DNA of 64,000 bases, from the NCBI RefSeq assembly GCF_000220505.1, contig NZ_AFPJ01000032.1, forward strand, positions 118,342-182,341, given 5' to 3'. Under the pieces are notes generated by a model. It made no database searches and was not told the origin of the DNA. It saw only the letters and a list, made by a program, of their open reading frames with translations. Each line of letters begins with the position of its first letter. The stretch's first letter is position 1. The position numbers and the translations under genes are program-made. This document shows, one piece after another, positions 31,374 through 42,800 of this stretch. This DNA comes from Microbulbifer agarilyticus S89 (lineage in GTDB: Bacteria > Pseudomonadota > Gammaproteobacteria > Pseudomonadales > Cellvibrionaceae).

Positions 31374-33598
31374 TTGCTAAAGGACAGGAACTCGTCCTGC
31401 ATGATACGCGGCGTGATGAAGATCAGCAGTTCACGCTTATCTTCTTCACGGCTGGTACGCTTGAACAGGTGGCCAAGGAAGGGAATATCACCAAGGAACG
31501 GCACCTTGGTCTCACCCTCAATGGTTTGCGCCTCAAAAATACCGCCCAGCACAATGGTCTCACCATTGGCGACCAGCACTTTGGTCTGCAGCGAGTTCAC
31601 GTTGATCGCTGGAATCTGTGCACCGGTAATCACGTTGGTAAACAACTCACCGACACTGTTCTGGTCGATGTTGAGGTTCATGATGATGTTGTTATCCGGA
31701 GTAATCTGCGGGATAACATTCAGCAGCAGCACCGCCTCCTTGAAGGTTACCGACGCCGCACCAGAGGAAGTCGCTTCCAGGTAGGGGATCTCCACACCGG
31801 AGCGAATGCTGGCCTCTTGCTTGTCACCGGTCACCACTTTCGGCTGAGAGACAATTTCGGCCTGCCCCACATCCTCAAGTGCAGACAACTCCAGACCGAG
31901 CAGGAAATCCTCTTTCAGGATCGCATACGCTACGCTGCCAGCCGGGTTGGAGACCCCCAAATCGATCAGCATAGGATCATGCAGGGTCTGCGGGGAAGTC
32001 ACGTCAGGACCACTTCCATCACCGTCAGCAATCAGTCCGATTTGAGAACCAGAGCCAATGCCTAGGCCATCATCACCAACATTGTGGTCTTCCATATAGC
32101 TCCAGCGCACACCGATATCACGCAGGAAGCCGGTGTTCGCAGTGACAATACGCGCCTCGATCATTACCTGACGAATCGGGATATCGATCGCATTGATCAG
32201 GTCACGGAACTGGGAGATCTTCTCTTCGGTATCGGTCAGGATAATGGTGTTGGTACGCTCATCAACAATCGCACTACCGCGGGTAGACAGGATGCTGCGC
32301 CCCTCTTGGTCTTCACTACCACCGGCAAAATTGCCCTGGCCAAATCCACCCCCTCCAGACTGCCCCATACGATCACCCACAAACAGGGTGAAGATTTCTC
32401 GGGCATCGGCATAGCGAATCTGGATGTATTCGGTACGCAGTGGCGCCAGCTCTTCCAGCTGCTTGCGAGTCTCCAGCTCACGGCGTTCGCGCTCGGCAAT
32501 TTCAGCAGCCGGGGCCACCATAATCACATTGCCTTCCTGGCGCTTGTCCAGGCCCTTGGCCTTGAGGATCAGCTCGAGCGCCTGGTCCCAGGGCACACCA
32601 TCGAGGCGCAGGGTGATACGGCCCTGAACGGTGTCACTCGCCACCAGGTTGAGGTCGGTGAAGTCCGCAATCAGCTGCAGTACCGAGCGCACTTCAATAT
32701 CCTGGAAGTTCAGCGACAGTTTTTCACCGACAAACGCAAACTCCTGCTGCTTCTCACGCACCTGCGCCACAGTCAGCGGCTTGACGCTAAGCACATATTC
32801 ATTGTCGGCCTGATAGGCGAGGTAGTCGTAATCACCATCGTGAGGATCAACAGTTATCACGCTGTTGCGGCCATCGTAGTCAACACTGATAGAGTTTACC
32901 GGCGTCGCAAAATCGGTCACATCCAGGCGCTGGCGCAGGGATGGCGGCAGTTCCGCACCGAGGAAGGTCAGCACGATTTTGCCGCGGGTGCGCTCTACAT
33001 CGATATTCACTGCGGGGTCACTCAGGCTGACAATGACCTTGCCCTCGCCGCCTTCGCCGCGACGGAAATCAACATTGTTAATGCCCACATTGCTGGCCGC
33101 CTGGAATTGCGCGCTACCACCGATATTGGTCGTGCTGCGCACTGGTGCAGCGGTGACCGCTGCAGTACTGGCACTGTCGGCACCTACTTCCAGTACCACC
33201 TGGTTGCCAACGCGCTCGCTGGTGTACACCGGCAGCTTGTCCAGGTTGAGAATCAAGCGCGTACGGTCTTCACCAGACACGATTACCGCGCTGCGTGCAG
33301 CGCCGATATCCATGCTGTATTTCTTTTGTGGCAGTACGCTTTCGACACCCGCGAAATCCATCACAATGCGCGCAGGCTGCTCAATGGTGTAGCCAGTTGG
33401 CTCCGGCGGCACATCGCTAAAGGTGAGACGCAGCTGGAGTCGGCTGCCCGGCAGCTCGGAGAACTGGATGTCGTTCAGCTGGCTGGCCAAACTTGGCATC
33501 GCCAAAGGCAGAATCAGCAGGCCCAGCAGCAACGCTTTTGCGCGCGACAGCTTATTGGCGCCCCAGGCCAATACTCGGGCGAGTTGCTTGATGATCAT
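31370..33598 (-). CDS. pilQ: Type IV pilus secretin PilQ
   Basis: PilQ forms the outer-membrane ring through which the pilus leaves the cell. The 742-residue precursor has a signal peptide (about 20-38, ending PSLAS), two AMIN domains that bind peptidoglycan (about 40-260), STN/N-domains (about 290-470), and the secretin core at the C-terminus with VANGETIVLGGIFE and VPFLGDIPFLGHLFKR. A Gly-rich stretch (GGGGFGQGNFAGG) lies within one N-domain. It is last of the pil genes, two bases after pilP, and overlaps aroK by 4 bases. Confidence 0.97.
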   Translation of the reverse strand: MIIKQLARVLAWGANKLSRAKALLLGLLILPLAMPSLASQLNDIQFSELPGSRLQLRLTFSDVPPEPTGYTIEQPARIVMDFAGVESVLPQKKYSMDIGAARSAVIVSGEDRTRLILNLDKLPVYTSERVGNQVVLEVGADSASTAAVTAAPVRSTTNIGGSAQFQAASNVGINNVDFRRGEGGEGKVIVSLSDPAVNIDVERTRGKIVLTFLGAELPPSLRQRLDVTDFATPVNSISVDYDGRNSVITVDPHDGDYDYLAYQADNEYVLSVKPLTVAQVREKQQEFAFVGEKLSLNFQDIEVRSVLQLIADFTDLNLVASDTVQGRITLRLDGVPWDQALELILKAKGLDKRQEGNVIMVAPAAEIAERERRELETRKQLEELAPLRTEYIQIRYADAREIFTLFVGDRMGQSGGGGFGQGNFAGGSEDQEGRSILSTRGSAIVDERTNTIILTDTEEKISQFRDLINAIDIPIRQVMIEARIVTANTGFLRDIGVRWSYMEDHNVGDDGLGIGSGSQIGLIADGDGSGPDVTSPQTLHDPMLIDLGVSNPAGSVAYAILKEDFLLGLELSALEDVGQAEIVSQPKVVTGDKQEASIRSGVEIPYLEATSSGAASVTFKEAVLLLNVIPQITPDNNIIMNLNIDQNSVGELFTNVITGAQIPAINVNSLQTKVLVANGETIVLGGIFEAQTIEGETKVPFLGDIPFLGHLFKRTSREEDKRELLIFITPRIMQDEFLSFSK

Positions 33599-33600
33599 TT

Positions 33601-34128
33601 TTAGTTGTCCTTATCTTCCAAAGTCAGTGCCCGCGGCCGCTCAATCCAGCCACCGGTGCCATCCGGCACAATTTCGAGTACATCGAGTTGTGACGACGAG
33701 GCGTTGACCACCCGCCCGTGGTTTTTACCCATGTAATTACCGATCGTGATGCGGTGAATGCCGCCATCACCATCATTGACCAACGCCCACAACTGGCCCC
33801 CTCTGGACAGGGTACCCACCATGGACAGCGCATCGAAGGGATAGCGCTCCAGCAGTTCTTTCTGCCGGTTGACGTCCGGCGCCACATCCAGTTTGCGCCC
33901 CACCAGACGCTGATCCGCTTCCAACATCGGGCGAATAAAGGGACTACGCATAGCAGCCGCGCTGTAGACATACGGGCTGTAAGGCGTAAATGTGGGGATC
34001 GGCTCAATCTGTCCTTTGGGCTTGTGCTTGACTGCTGCCATCTTCTGGCGCAGATCACCGTGGCTGCCGTCCAGGCTACAACCGGCGAGCGCCAGGACTG
34101 CCGCGGTCAGAGCGAAGTATTTTTTCAT
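33601..34128 (-). CDS. pilP: Type IV pilus lipoprotein PilP
   Basis: PilP is the inner-membrane lipoprotein that connects the PilMNO platform to the PilQ secretin. The 175-residue precursor has a lipobox LAGC at residues 14-17. The body contains LERYPFDALSMVGTLSRGGQ and GDGGIHRITIGNYMGKNHG-like beta-sandwich sequence conserved in PilP (HR domain). Its ATG overlaps the pilO stop by 4 bases. Confidence 0.95.
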   Translation of the reverse strand: MKKYFALTAAVLALAGCSLDGSHGDLRQKMAAVKHKPKGQIEPIPTFTPYSPYVYSAAAMRSPFIRPMLEADQRLVGRKLDVAPDVNRQKELLERYPFDALSMVGTLSRGGQLWALVNDGDGGIHRITIGNYMGKNHGRVVNASSSQLDVLEIVPDGTGGWIERPRALTLEDKDN

Positions 34129-34745
34129 CCCTCTTCTCCCTGATCCTTATAGCGATAGGTCTTGGCACGCACCACCATATTCAGGAGTGCGGAGCTGTCT
34201 TTACTGGTACCGATTTCGAAGTCATGTAGGGTGACAATACGCGGCATGCCGGCGATACCGGAAATAAATGCGCCAAACTCGTGGTAGCCACCCTGCACCT
34301 CGATACGGATCGGCAGCTCTACATAGAACTCACCCACCTGCTCACCTTCCAGTGCAATCTTCTGGATCGTCAGACCGCTACCGCGACCGAACTCATCGAT
34401 ATCTTCCAGCAGGCCAGGCACTTCGGTGTCCTTCGGCAACTGCTTCAAAAGCGCGCCAAAGGTTTCTTCCATCTCGGCCAACTGCTCGCGATACGCATCG
34501 AGGTTTGCCGCCTCGAAAGACTTGCGCTCAAACTGGGTAAACAGCTCGCGCTCCTTGTTCGCGGCAAACTCCAGCTGGCCGTAGCGATCCTTGATCATGA
34601 AGAAGTAGCCGCCGCCGATTAGCACGGCGGAAATAATGACCAGCAAAGCCACACGCCCAGCGAGGGGCCAGACACCGACACGGGAAAAGTCGATATCATT
34701 GATATCCAGCTCATTGAGCTGTTTTAAAGTATCTTCAAGCGCCAC
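34125..34745 (-). CDS. pilO: Type IV pilus inner-membrane protein PilO
   Basis: PilO pairs with PilN through coiled coils and ferredoxin-like domains in the periplasm, aligning the inner-membrane platform with PilP/PilQ. The 206-residue protein has one membrane segment (about 30-50), a coiled coil (about 55-105) and the C-terminal domain with the conserved stretch YHEFGAFISGIAGMPRIVTL. The start is a GTG two bases after the pilN stop. Confidence 0.95.
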   Translation of the reverse strand: MALEDTLKQLNELDINDIDFSRVGVWPLAGRVALLVIISAVLIGGGYFFMIKDRYGQLEFAANKERELFTQFERKSFEAANLDAYREQLAEMEETFGALLKQLPKDTEVPGLLEDIDEFGRGSGLTIQKIALEGEQVGEFYVELPIRIEVQGGYHEFGAFISGIAGMPRIVTLHDFEIGTSKDSSALLNMVVRAKTYRYKDQGEEG

Positions 34746-34747
34746 GA

Positions 34748-35332
34748 TTACGCTCCACTGTTGGCGCCGTCCTCGGCACCTTCTTCTTTTTTGCGGCCGC
34801 TAACACTGACCGTCATTTCAAACGCGCTGGCCTGCTCGCCGTACTCGGGCTTCGCCGTGACCCCGGTGAGGTTGGGCGACTGGAACCACTCAGACTGGTC
34901 CAGACTACGCATAAACGAGGACACCCGGTTGTTGGACTCGGCCATACCGGAAATCTGCAGAGTCCTGCCAGTGCGCTTCAGCTCGGTTAACCACAAACCT
35001 TCCGGGGCGGCACGTACCATCTCATCGAAGTAACGCACAGCCAGCGGACGGTTGCCCTGCAGCTCCTGAATCACGCGCATGCGGTCAATCAGCTCCTGGC
35101 GACGCTGCTTCAGCTCCTTGATTTCACGCACCTGCTTGTTCAGTGCGGCAATCTCGGTATTCAGCAGCTGGTTGCGCTCATTCTGATTGGCGATCTGTGC
35201 GTCGACGGTCTTCATCCACATGAACACCGACACTGCAGCAGCGGCCACCACCACAACGGCAACCTGCTGAAACTCTTTCTGCTTCTGCGCCCGGAACTCC
35301 TGGCGCCACGGGAGTAAGTTAATTTTTGCCAT
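34748..35332 (-). CDS. pilN: Type IV pilus assembly protein PilN
   Basis: PilN anchors PilM through its cytoplasmic N-terminus and pairs with PilO in the periplasm. The 194-residue protein begins MAKINLLPWR; the INLLPWR motif is the PilM-binding signature. One membrane segment (about 22-42), a coiled coil (about 45-85) and a ferredoxin-like C-terminal domain follow; the C-terminal tail is acidic and alanine-rich. It starts 3 bases after the pilM stop. Confidence 0.95.
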   Translation of the reverse strand: MAKINLLPWRQEFRAQKQKEFQQVAVVVVAAAAVSVFMWMKTVDAQIANQNERNQLLNTEIAALNKQVREIKELKQRRQELIDRMRVIQELQGNRPLAVRYFDEMVRAAPEGLWLTELKRTGRTLQISGMAESNNRVSSFMRSLDQSEWFQSPNLTGVTAKPEYGEQASAFEMTVSVSGRKKEEGAEDGANSGA

Positions 35333-35335
35333 TGA

Positions 35336-36433
<1,098 letters not shown>

Positions 36434-36448
36434 TTATGGAGGTTTGAT

Positions 36449-36476
36449 GTTATAGCACTTTAAATTACCGTCGCAA
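36449..36476 (-). promoter_or_regulatory. Candidate sigma-70 promoter of pilMNOPQ
   Basis: On the minus strand TTGCGA (36476-36471), a 16-base spacer and TATAAC (36454-36449) make a near-consensus promoter with a TG dinucleotide just before the -10 box. Its start point would be about 30 bases upstream of pilM. The gap to the divergent PBP1A gene also holds two direct TATAATTG copies (36512 and 36534) that may serve rightward transcription. Confidence 0.6.
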
Positions 36477-36567
36477 CCGCCTTTTGCATAGGTATCAGCG
36501 CACATTATTCGTATAATTGTCGAACAGTGCCGATATAATTGATTAAGACGTATACAGAAGCATTTCC

Positions 36568-39258
36568 ATGACCGAAAAAGCCCGCAACCGCCTGTTGTCA
36601 CTGCTGTGGCTGGCTCTGGCCGGTGCCGCCGCCGGCGCCATGGCGTTTTCCAGTATTTATCTGTACCTGAAACCGGGCTTGCCATCCGTGGAAACGCTGC
36701 GCGATATCCGCCTGCAGACCCCGCTGCGCATCTATTCCCGGGATATGAAACTGATTGGCGAATTCGGTGAAAAGCGCCGCAGCCCGATCACCATCGACCA
36801 GACCCCGGAGATGTTCATCAACGCCATTTTGGCGGCAGAAGACGACGGTTTCTACTCCCACAGTGGTGTTTCGATCAAAGGCCTGATGCGCGCCGCGCGC
36901 CAGCTGATAGCCAGCGGCTCTATCCAGTCGGGGGGCAGTACCCTGACCATGCAGGTGGCGCGAAATTTCTTCCTGAGCCGCGAACAGCGCTTTATCCGCA
37001 AGTTCAACGAGATCCTGCTCTCCCTGCAAATCGAACAGGAATTGAGCAAAGACGAGATTTTGGCGCTGTATATCAACAAGATCTTCCTCGGCAACCGTGC
37101 CTACGGTTTCCAGGCGGCAGCCCAGGTCTACTACGGCAAAGACATCAATGACCTGAACCTGGCCCAGTGGGCCATGATGGCGGGCCTGCCCAAGGCACCC
37201 TCGACCTACAACCCCATTGCCAATCCCTCCCGGGCGCTGGTGCGCCGCAACTGGATCCTCAAGCGCATGCTGGATCTGGGGCATATCGACCAGGACGAGT
37301 ACAAGAACTCCATCACCGCACCGGTCACCGCACGCTTCCATGGGCGCGACCTGGATTTGAGCGCGCCCTACGTGGCGGAGATGGCGCGTAAAGAGGCCGT
37401 GGACCTGTTTGGCGACGCCGCCTACACCGATGGCTACCAGATCATTACCACGGTCGATAGCGGACTGCAGGACGCGGCGCGTAAAGCCTTGCAGCACGGG
37501 CTCGAGACCTACGATGGCCGCCACGGTTACCGCGGACCGGAGCAGCGCCTCGACGTGGAGCTGCTGGCGGACAACGATCAGCTGGTGGACCTGCTGAAGG
37601 AGATCCCGATACTCGGCGGCCTCGAGCCCGCGGTGGTCACCGCGGTCAATGCCCAGAGCCTGATGGTGCAACTGCGCGACCGCAGAGTGGTCGAAATTGC
37701 CTGGGAGAATGGCCTCAGCTCTATTCGCCCGTATATCTCCGAGAATGCCCGCGGTAAGCGACTGACTTCCGCTGAGGAAATGTTCGCGCCCGGCGATGTG
37801 GTGCGCCTGCGCCGTATCGTGATCAGTGCCGAGCAGGTAGCGGCGGAGCAGCAAGCAGCCCAGGAAGCCGCACTGGCCTCCGCGGCCGAAGCCCTGGCCG
37901 ACACCAATATCACCGAAGACCCCTTCTCTACCCCGGAAGGACTGGCCAGCGAAGAGCCCGCAGAGGCGCCAGAGGCCCGCGAAGAGTGGCACCTTGCCCA
38001 GGTGCCCGCGGCTCAGGGCGCGCTGGTGTCGCTGGAACCGGAAGACGGTGCGATTCGCGCGCTGGTGGGCGGATACGACTTCCGCCAGAGCCACTTCAAC
38101 CGGGTCACCCAGGCAGCACGTCAGCCGGGCTCCAGCTTCAAGCCGTTTATCTACGCGGCCGCGGTGGAAAATGGCTATACCGCAGCCAGCATCATCAACG
38201 ACGCCCCGATCATCTTCGAGCAAACCAATCTTGAGGATGTGTGGCGCCCGGAGAACGATGGCGGAACCTTCCTCGGCCCGACCCGCTTGCGCAAAGCCCT
38301 GTATCTGTCGCGCAACATGGTCTCCATTCGCCTGCTGCAGGCACTGGGATTGGACCGAGCGCTGACCTACACCGAAGGGTTCGGCTTCGACCGCGCCAAG
38401 CTGGATCGCAACCTCTCCATTGCACTCGGCACTTCTGCGCTCACGCCGCTTGAAATGGTGCGCGGTTACGCGGCCTTCGCCAACGGCGGCTTCCGCGTGG
38501 AACCCTACCTGTTAGACCAGGTACTCGATGTGCATGGTGATACCGTCTACCAGGCACTGCCACTGACCGTGTGCCGTGACTGCCCGCTGCCAGGGGAATT
38601 ACCTGCTGCAGAAGCGGAGCCCGTCGACCTGCAGTCCGTACAGCATGAGGCGGCGGCAGCCGCCCATGAAGAAGAACCGCTCGAACTGCGCACGCTGCCG
38701 GTAGCCCCGCTCAGCGCCGATGAGCAGGCCCGCCCCCGTGCGCCGCGTGCGATGGAGGCAGAAACCGCCTTCATCATGGACTCCATGCTTAAGGACGTGA
38801 TCAAGCTGGGTACCGGCCGCAAGGCACTGGTCATGAAGCGCGGCGACATCGCCGGTAAGACCGGTACCACCAACGGCCCACGCGACGCCTGGTTCTCCGG
38901 CTACAGCCCGCATTTGGCCACCAGCACCTGGGTAGGTTTTGACGACAACACACCGATTGGTCGCAACGAATACGGTGGCTCAGCGGCATTGCCCATCTGG
39001 ATCGACTTCATGTCAGCGGCCCTTGATGGCCTGCCGGAGCGCCACTTGCCGCAACCGGAAGACATCGTCACCACGCGCATCAATCCGCGCACCGGTATGC
39101 GCACATCCCGCGGCGGTATATTTGAGATATTCCGCGCCAACCGGGTGCCCGGCCGCGAGACTTATAGCAATTACCCATCGATCTACTCCGACGGCCCGAG
39201 CAATCCAGCTAACGGCGACAGCCAGTCGCAGGAGTCAGTGCCCGAAGAGCTGTTCTGA
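36568..39258 (+). CDS. mrcA: Penicillin-binding protein 1A (bifunctional)
   Basis: PBP1A polymerises and cross-links peptidoglycan in the periplasm. The 896-residue protein has an N-terminal anchor (about 8-33), a GT51 glycosyltransferase domain with AAEDDGFYSHSGVSIKG near residue 90 (catalytic Glu), an inserted OB-like region (about 310-420), and the transpeptidase with SSFK near 521, SRN in LYLSRNMVS, and KTGTTNGPRDAW near 764. Two Ala/Glu/Pro-rich insertions are unusual: about 420-475 and about 675-730, the latter between SRN and KTG. The order divergent from pilM is conserved in pseudomonads. A strong terminator follows. Confidence 0.95.
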   Translation: MTEKARNRLLSLLWLALAGAAAGAMAFSSIYLYLKPGLPSVETLRDIRLQTPLRIYSRDMKLIGEFGEKRRSPITIDQTPEMFINAILAAEDDGFYSHSGVSIKGLMRAARQLIASGSIQSGGSTLTMQVARNFFLSREQRFIRKFNEILLSLQIEQELSKDEILALYINKIFLGNRAYGFQAAAQVYYGKDINDLNLAQWAMMAGLPKAPSTYNPIANPSRALVRRNWILKRMLDLGHIDQDEYKNSITAPVTARFHGRDLDLSAPYVAEMARKEAVDLFGDAAYTDGYQIITTVDSGLQDAARKALQHGLETYDGRHGYRGPEQRLDVELLADNDQLVDLLKEIPILGGLEPAVVTAVNAQSLMVQLRDRRVVEIAWENGLSSIRPYISENARGKRLTSAEEMFAPGDVVRLRRIVISAEQVAAEQQAAQEAALASAAEALADTNITEDPFSTPEGLASEEPAEAPEAREEWHLAQVPAAQGALVSLEPEDGAIRALVGGYDFRQSHFNRVTQAARQPGSSFKPFIYAAAVENGYTAASIINDAPIIFEQTNLEDVWRPENDGGTFLGPTRLRKALYLSRNMVSIRLLQALGLDRALTYTEGFGFDRAKLDRNLSIALGTSALTPLEMVRGYAAFANGGFRVEPYLLDQVLDVHGDTVYQALPLTVCRDCPLPGELPAAEAEPVDLQSVQHEAAAAAHEEEPLELRTLPVAPLSADEQARPRAPRAMEAETAFIMDSMLKDVIKLGTGRKALVMKRGDIAGKTGTTNGPRDAWFSGYSPHLATSTWVGFDDNTPIGRNEYGGSAALPIWIDFMSAALDGLPERHLPQPEDIVTTRINPRTGMRTSRGGIFEIFRANRVPGRETYSNYPSIYSDGPSNPANGDSQSQESVPEELF

Positions 39259-39280
39259 CGGTAACTGTCACCGGACCAAT

Positions 39281-39310
39281 AAAAAACGCCGCCCTTGGGC
39301 GGCGTTTTTT
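39281..39310. terminator. Bidirectional intrinsic terminator between mrcA and chpC
   Basis: AAAAAACGCCGCCC (39281-39294) and GGGCGGCGTTTTTT (39297-39310) are perfect inverted arms, giving a GC stem flanked by A6 and U6 on either strand. It lies between the convergent mrcA and chpC stops and should serve both transcripts. Confidence 0.93.
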
Positions 39311-39349
39311 ATTCGCTGCGAACACGACCGTATGACCGGCCGTCGGCAG

Positions 39350-39841
39350 CTAGCGCGAACTGCGATAGTCGAGACAGGCTTCTTCCAGGGTACCCAGGTC
39401 GGGGATGACTGCCGCCTCACCGGTGACCGAGACGTGCATCAACTCACCCATGGCACACTCACCCTCGCGCCCGGCGAGATCGGTGGGGGTCACACGCACC
39501 AGGCGTGGTGTACCTTGCAAGACAATCGCAAAAAATGGCAAGTCGCCATCCGGGTTGCCGCTGCTGAGTACCGCGATCCGGCAGTTACTGCGCAGCACCG
39601 GCATCGGGTTGCCGCGCATTACCTCAAAAGAAACCAGCGGCAAGCGTAGCTCACGCCAGTGCAGCTCACCCATGTACCAGTCCGGCGCATCAAACGCGGA
39701 TACCGGGCTCTGCAGGGCGATAATTTCAGACAGTGTGTCTACCGGCACCAACAACTGGCCATCCGCCAGCGGCAACAGCAGGCTGCTGACCTCACTCGGG
39801 ACCTCGGTGTTCGGCAGGGTCTCTACGCCATTTCCACTCAT
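39350..39841 (-). CDS. chpC: CheW-domain protein ChpC
   Basis: A 163-residue single CheW-like domain protein; CheW adaptors couple chemoreceptors to the histidine kinase. The fold blocks VSSLLLPLADGQLLVPVDTL and DWYMGELHWRELRLPLVSFE are visible. Its position directly after chpA at the end of the pilus chemosensory cluster matches ChpC of Pseudomonas aeruginosa, except that no ChpB methylesterase gene lies between. It is probably an alternative adaptor to PilI. It converges on mrcA with a shared terminator. Confidence 0.85.
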   Translation of the reverse strand: MSGNGVETLPNTEVPSEVSSLLLPLADGQLLVPVDTLSEIIALQSPVSAFDAPDWYMGELHWRELRLPLVSFEVMRGNPMPVLRSNCRIAVLSSGNPDGDLPFFAIVLQGTPRLVRVTPTDLAGREGECAMGELMHVSVTGEAAVIPDLGTLEEACLDYRSSR

Positions 39842-39896
39842 GCTGTGTACGCTCCACCACCTAGCGTGGCTGCAAAATTCTCATTCACGGCGGCCA

Positions 39897-42800
39897 TCAG
39901 GTATCCGCCTTTGCCTCGGTAAAGTCGCGAATCGCCTCCAGCAGGATCTCTTCCTGATACGGCTTACCCAGGTAGTGGTTCACCCCCAGGGACAGCGCGT
40001 GATCGCGGTGCTTCTTACCGGTACGCGATGTAATCATGATGATCGGGATGTCCCGTAGACGGCTGCTGGAACGCATGTTGCGCGCCACCTCAAAGCCATC
40101 CATACGCGGCATTTCGATATCCAACAGCATCACATCGGGGATGACATCCTGCAGCTGGATAATCGCGTCCTGCCCATCCTTCGCAGTAATCACCTGGAAG
40201 CCTTCCCGCTCCAGGAAGCGCGTGGTGACCTTGCGTACGGTTACCGAGTCATCCACCACCATGACCAGTTTCTGGGTCTCTGGCTCTTCCCGCGTGCTCA
40301 CGCTAGGCGCCTCTTCCAGCAACGGCGTTTCCGGGCGCGCCAGTTGCGCGGAGTGTTTGCGCAGCAGTGCGTGCGCATCGAGGATCACCACCACGGTACC
40401 ATCACCGGTAACCGTCGCACCGGAGACGCCCTGCACACCGGCAAACTGCGGCCCCAGGCTCTTCACCACAATCTCGCGACTGCCGAGGATTGCATCCACC
40501 TGCAGCGCCATCGCGGTGTTATCGGAGCGCACCAGCAGTACCGGCATCTGCATGTCCTCAACCGCCAGACGCGGCTGTGCGGAAGACTGCAGCAGACTGC
40601 CGAAATAATTTACCTGGTAAGGCTCGCCGGCGTACTCAAAGCGGGCTTCCGGGGTGCGGTAGTAGTGCTCCAGCTCAAACGGGCTCAGACGCACGATGCC
40701 TTCGATGGTGTTTAGCGGCATGGCGAACAAGTCTTCACCCACCTTCACCATCAACGCGCGGTTGACCGACACCGTAAACGGCAGGCGCACCACAAACTCA
40801 GTCCCCTGGCCCGCTTGCGAGCCGATTGTGACCGAGCCACCGATCTGCTTGATCTCGGCGGAGACCACGTCCATGCCCACGCCGCGTCCGGAAATCTGAG
40901 TGACCTGATCCGCGGTACTGAAGCCAGCGTGCAGGATGAACTGCATGATTTCATTGTTGGACAGCTCTGCGTCCGGGCGCATGAGGCCGCTCTCAATCGC
41001 CTTTTCGCGCACCCGCATCAGGTTGATACCAGAACCATCGTCACTGATGGTCAGCACCACCTCACTACCCTCGCGGGCAACGGCAACCGCAATGCGGCCG
41101 CGCTCTGGTTTGCCGGCGTCGCGACGCTCCTGCGGGGATTCAATACCGTGGTCCACCGCGTTCCGCAGCATATGCTCAAGCGGTGCCACCATACGCTCCA
41201 GCATGGAACGATCCAGCTCACCTTCCACGTTGGAGAACACCAGATCCACCTGCTTACCGAGTTCGGCACTGACCTGACGCACGATGCGGCGCAAGCGCGG
41301 CACCAGGCGTGAGAAAGGTACCATGCGGCTGCGCATCAGACCTTCCTGCAGCTCGGTATTTACCCGCGACTGCTGCAGCAGCAAAGTCTCGGTGTCCCGG
41401 GCCTTGTTACCCAGGGTCTGGCGCAACTCCAGCAAATCCGAAGTGGACTCAAGCAAAGAGCGTGACAGCTGCTGGAACGACGAGTAACGGTCCATTTCCA
41501 GCGGGTCAAAATCCACATCCTGTTCTGCCAGCTGCTCCTGACGGAACTGGATCTGCGCCTCGGTTTCCTTATCCAGGCGGCGCAGCTGTTCATTCAGGCG
41601 CGACAGGGTGGAATCCATTTCATCCAGGGCCAGGCCAAACTCACTGACCTGCTCTTCCAGACGGCCACGGGAAATCGATGTCTCACCGGCGAGGTTTACC
41701 AGCTCTTCCAGTAGCTCGGAGGCAACCCGCACCATTTCCTGGGGCTGGTTGCGCGGCTGGCCACCATCGCGCTCGCCAACATTTTTCGATTTGCGCACGA
41801 AGGGCAGTACATTGCTGCCGCTTGCCGCCGGCGCAACGTCGGTCGGCTCGACCACCGCTGGCGGAGTATCCACAGTCGCGGAAGCCGGCGCCTCGACAAC
41901 CGGGGCCTGTTCAATTTCAGCCGCTGGTACGTCGACTGCAGTGTCAATCGCAGTATCTACAGCGACCGTCTCTTCGCCGGCTGGCGCCGCATCGGTGCCC
42001 ACAGCGTGCGCGTCAGCCCACTGGGTCTCCAGCAGGGCACAGAATGCCGGCAATTCATCACCGCCCATCCACGCCTGCACGGTTTCAACACCCGCCGCGA
42101 GTCGGTCGTAGATGCCGTGCGCATCGGCAAAGAAACTTGCTGCCGGCGCACTGCCGCTCTGCATATTTTCAATCACGGTCTCGAAGCGGTGGGCAACCTC
42201 ACCCAGACCCATGAGCGCCGCCATGCGCGCGCCACCCTTGAAGGTGTGCAGCACACGTTTCAGGGCTTCAGGCATGGCGTTGTCGCCCGGAGACTGCTCC
42301 CAGTTCTGGATCAGCTCTTCCAGTTCGTCCATCAGATCGGACGCTTCCTCGAGGAACACCTCGACCACATCCGGGTCGATATCGGCCAACAGCGCGCGTT
42401 GCGCATCGGTCATCTCACCGGCTGGCGCCTGTGGCGCCGCAACCTCAACATTCGGCGCAGCAGTGGGCTCCGCCGGGGTCACGGGCGGCTCGGCCATCAG
42501 TCGCTCGACCACGTCACGCCCTTCCGGCGCGGTGAATTCCGGCTCCGTTGTTTGCTCTGGTGCCAGCTCGGCTTCCGAGACCAGCTCGGGCTCCAGCACC
42601 AACTCAGGCTCCAGCACCAACTCGGACTCAAGGGCCTCGAAGGCAGCCGGTGCGGCTACGTCCTGCTCATCGGCAGACAGTTCGGATTCCAGCCACTCAA
42701 CGGTCAGCTCGCGCTCACCCTCGACTACGCCGGCACTATCGATGACATCATCTGCATTAATTTCAAGCTCGGCAGGCGCATCGGCGATCACACTCTCGCT

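Noticed and set aside
36598-38223. 541-codon leftward open frame opposite mrcA
   Set aside because: Mirror frame of PBP1A without ribosome site or recognisable domains.
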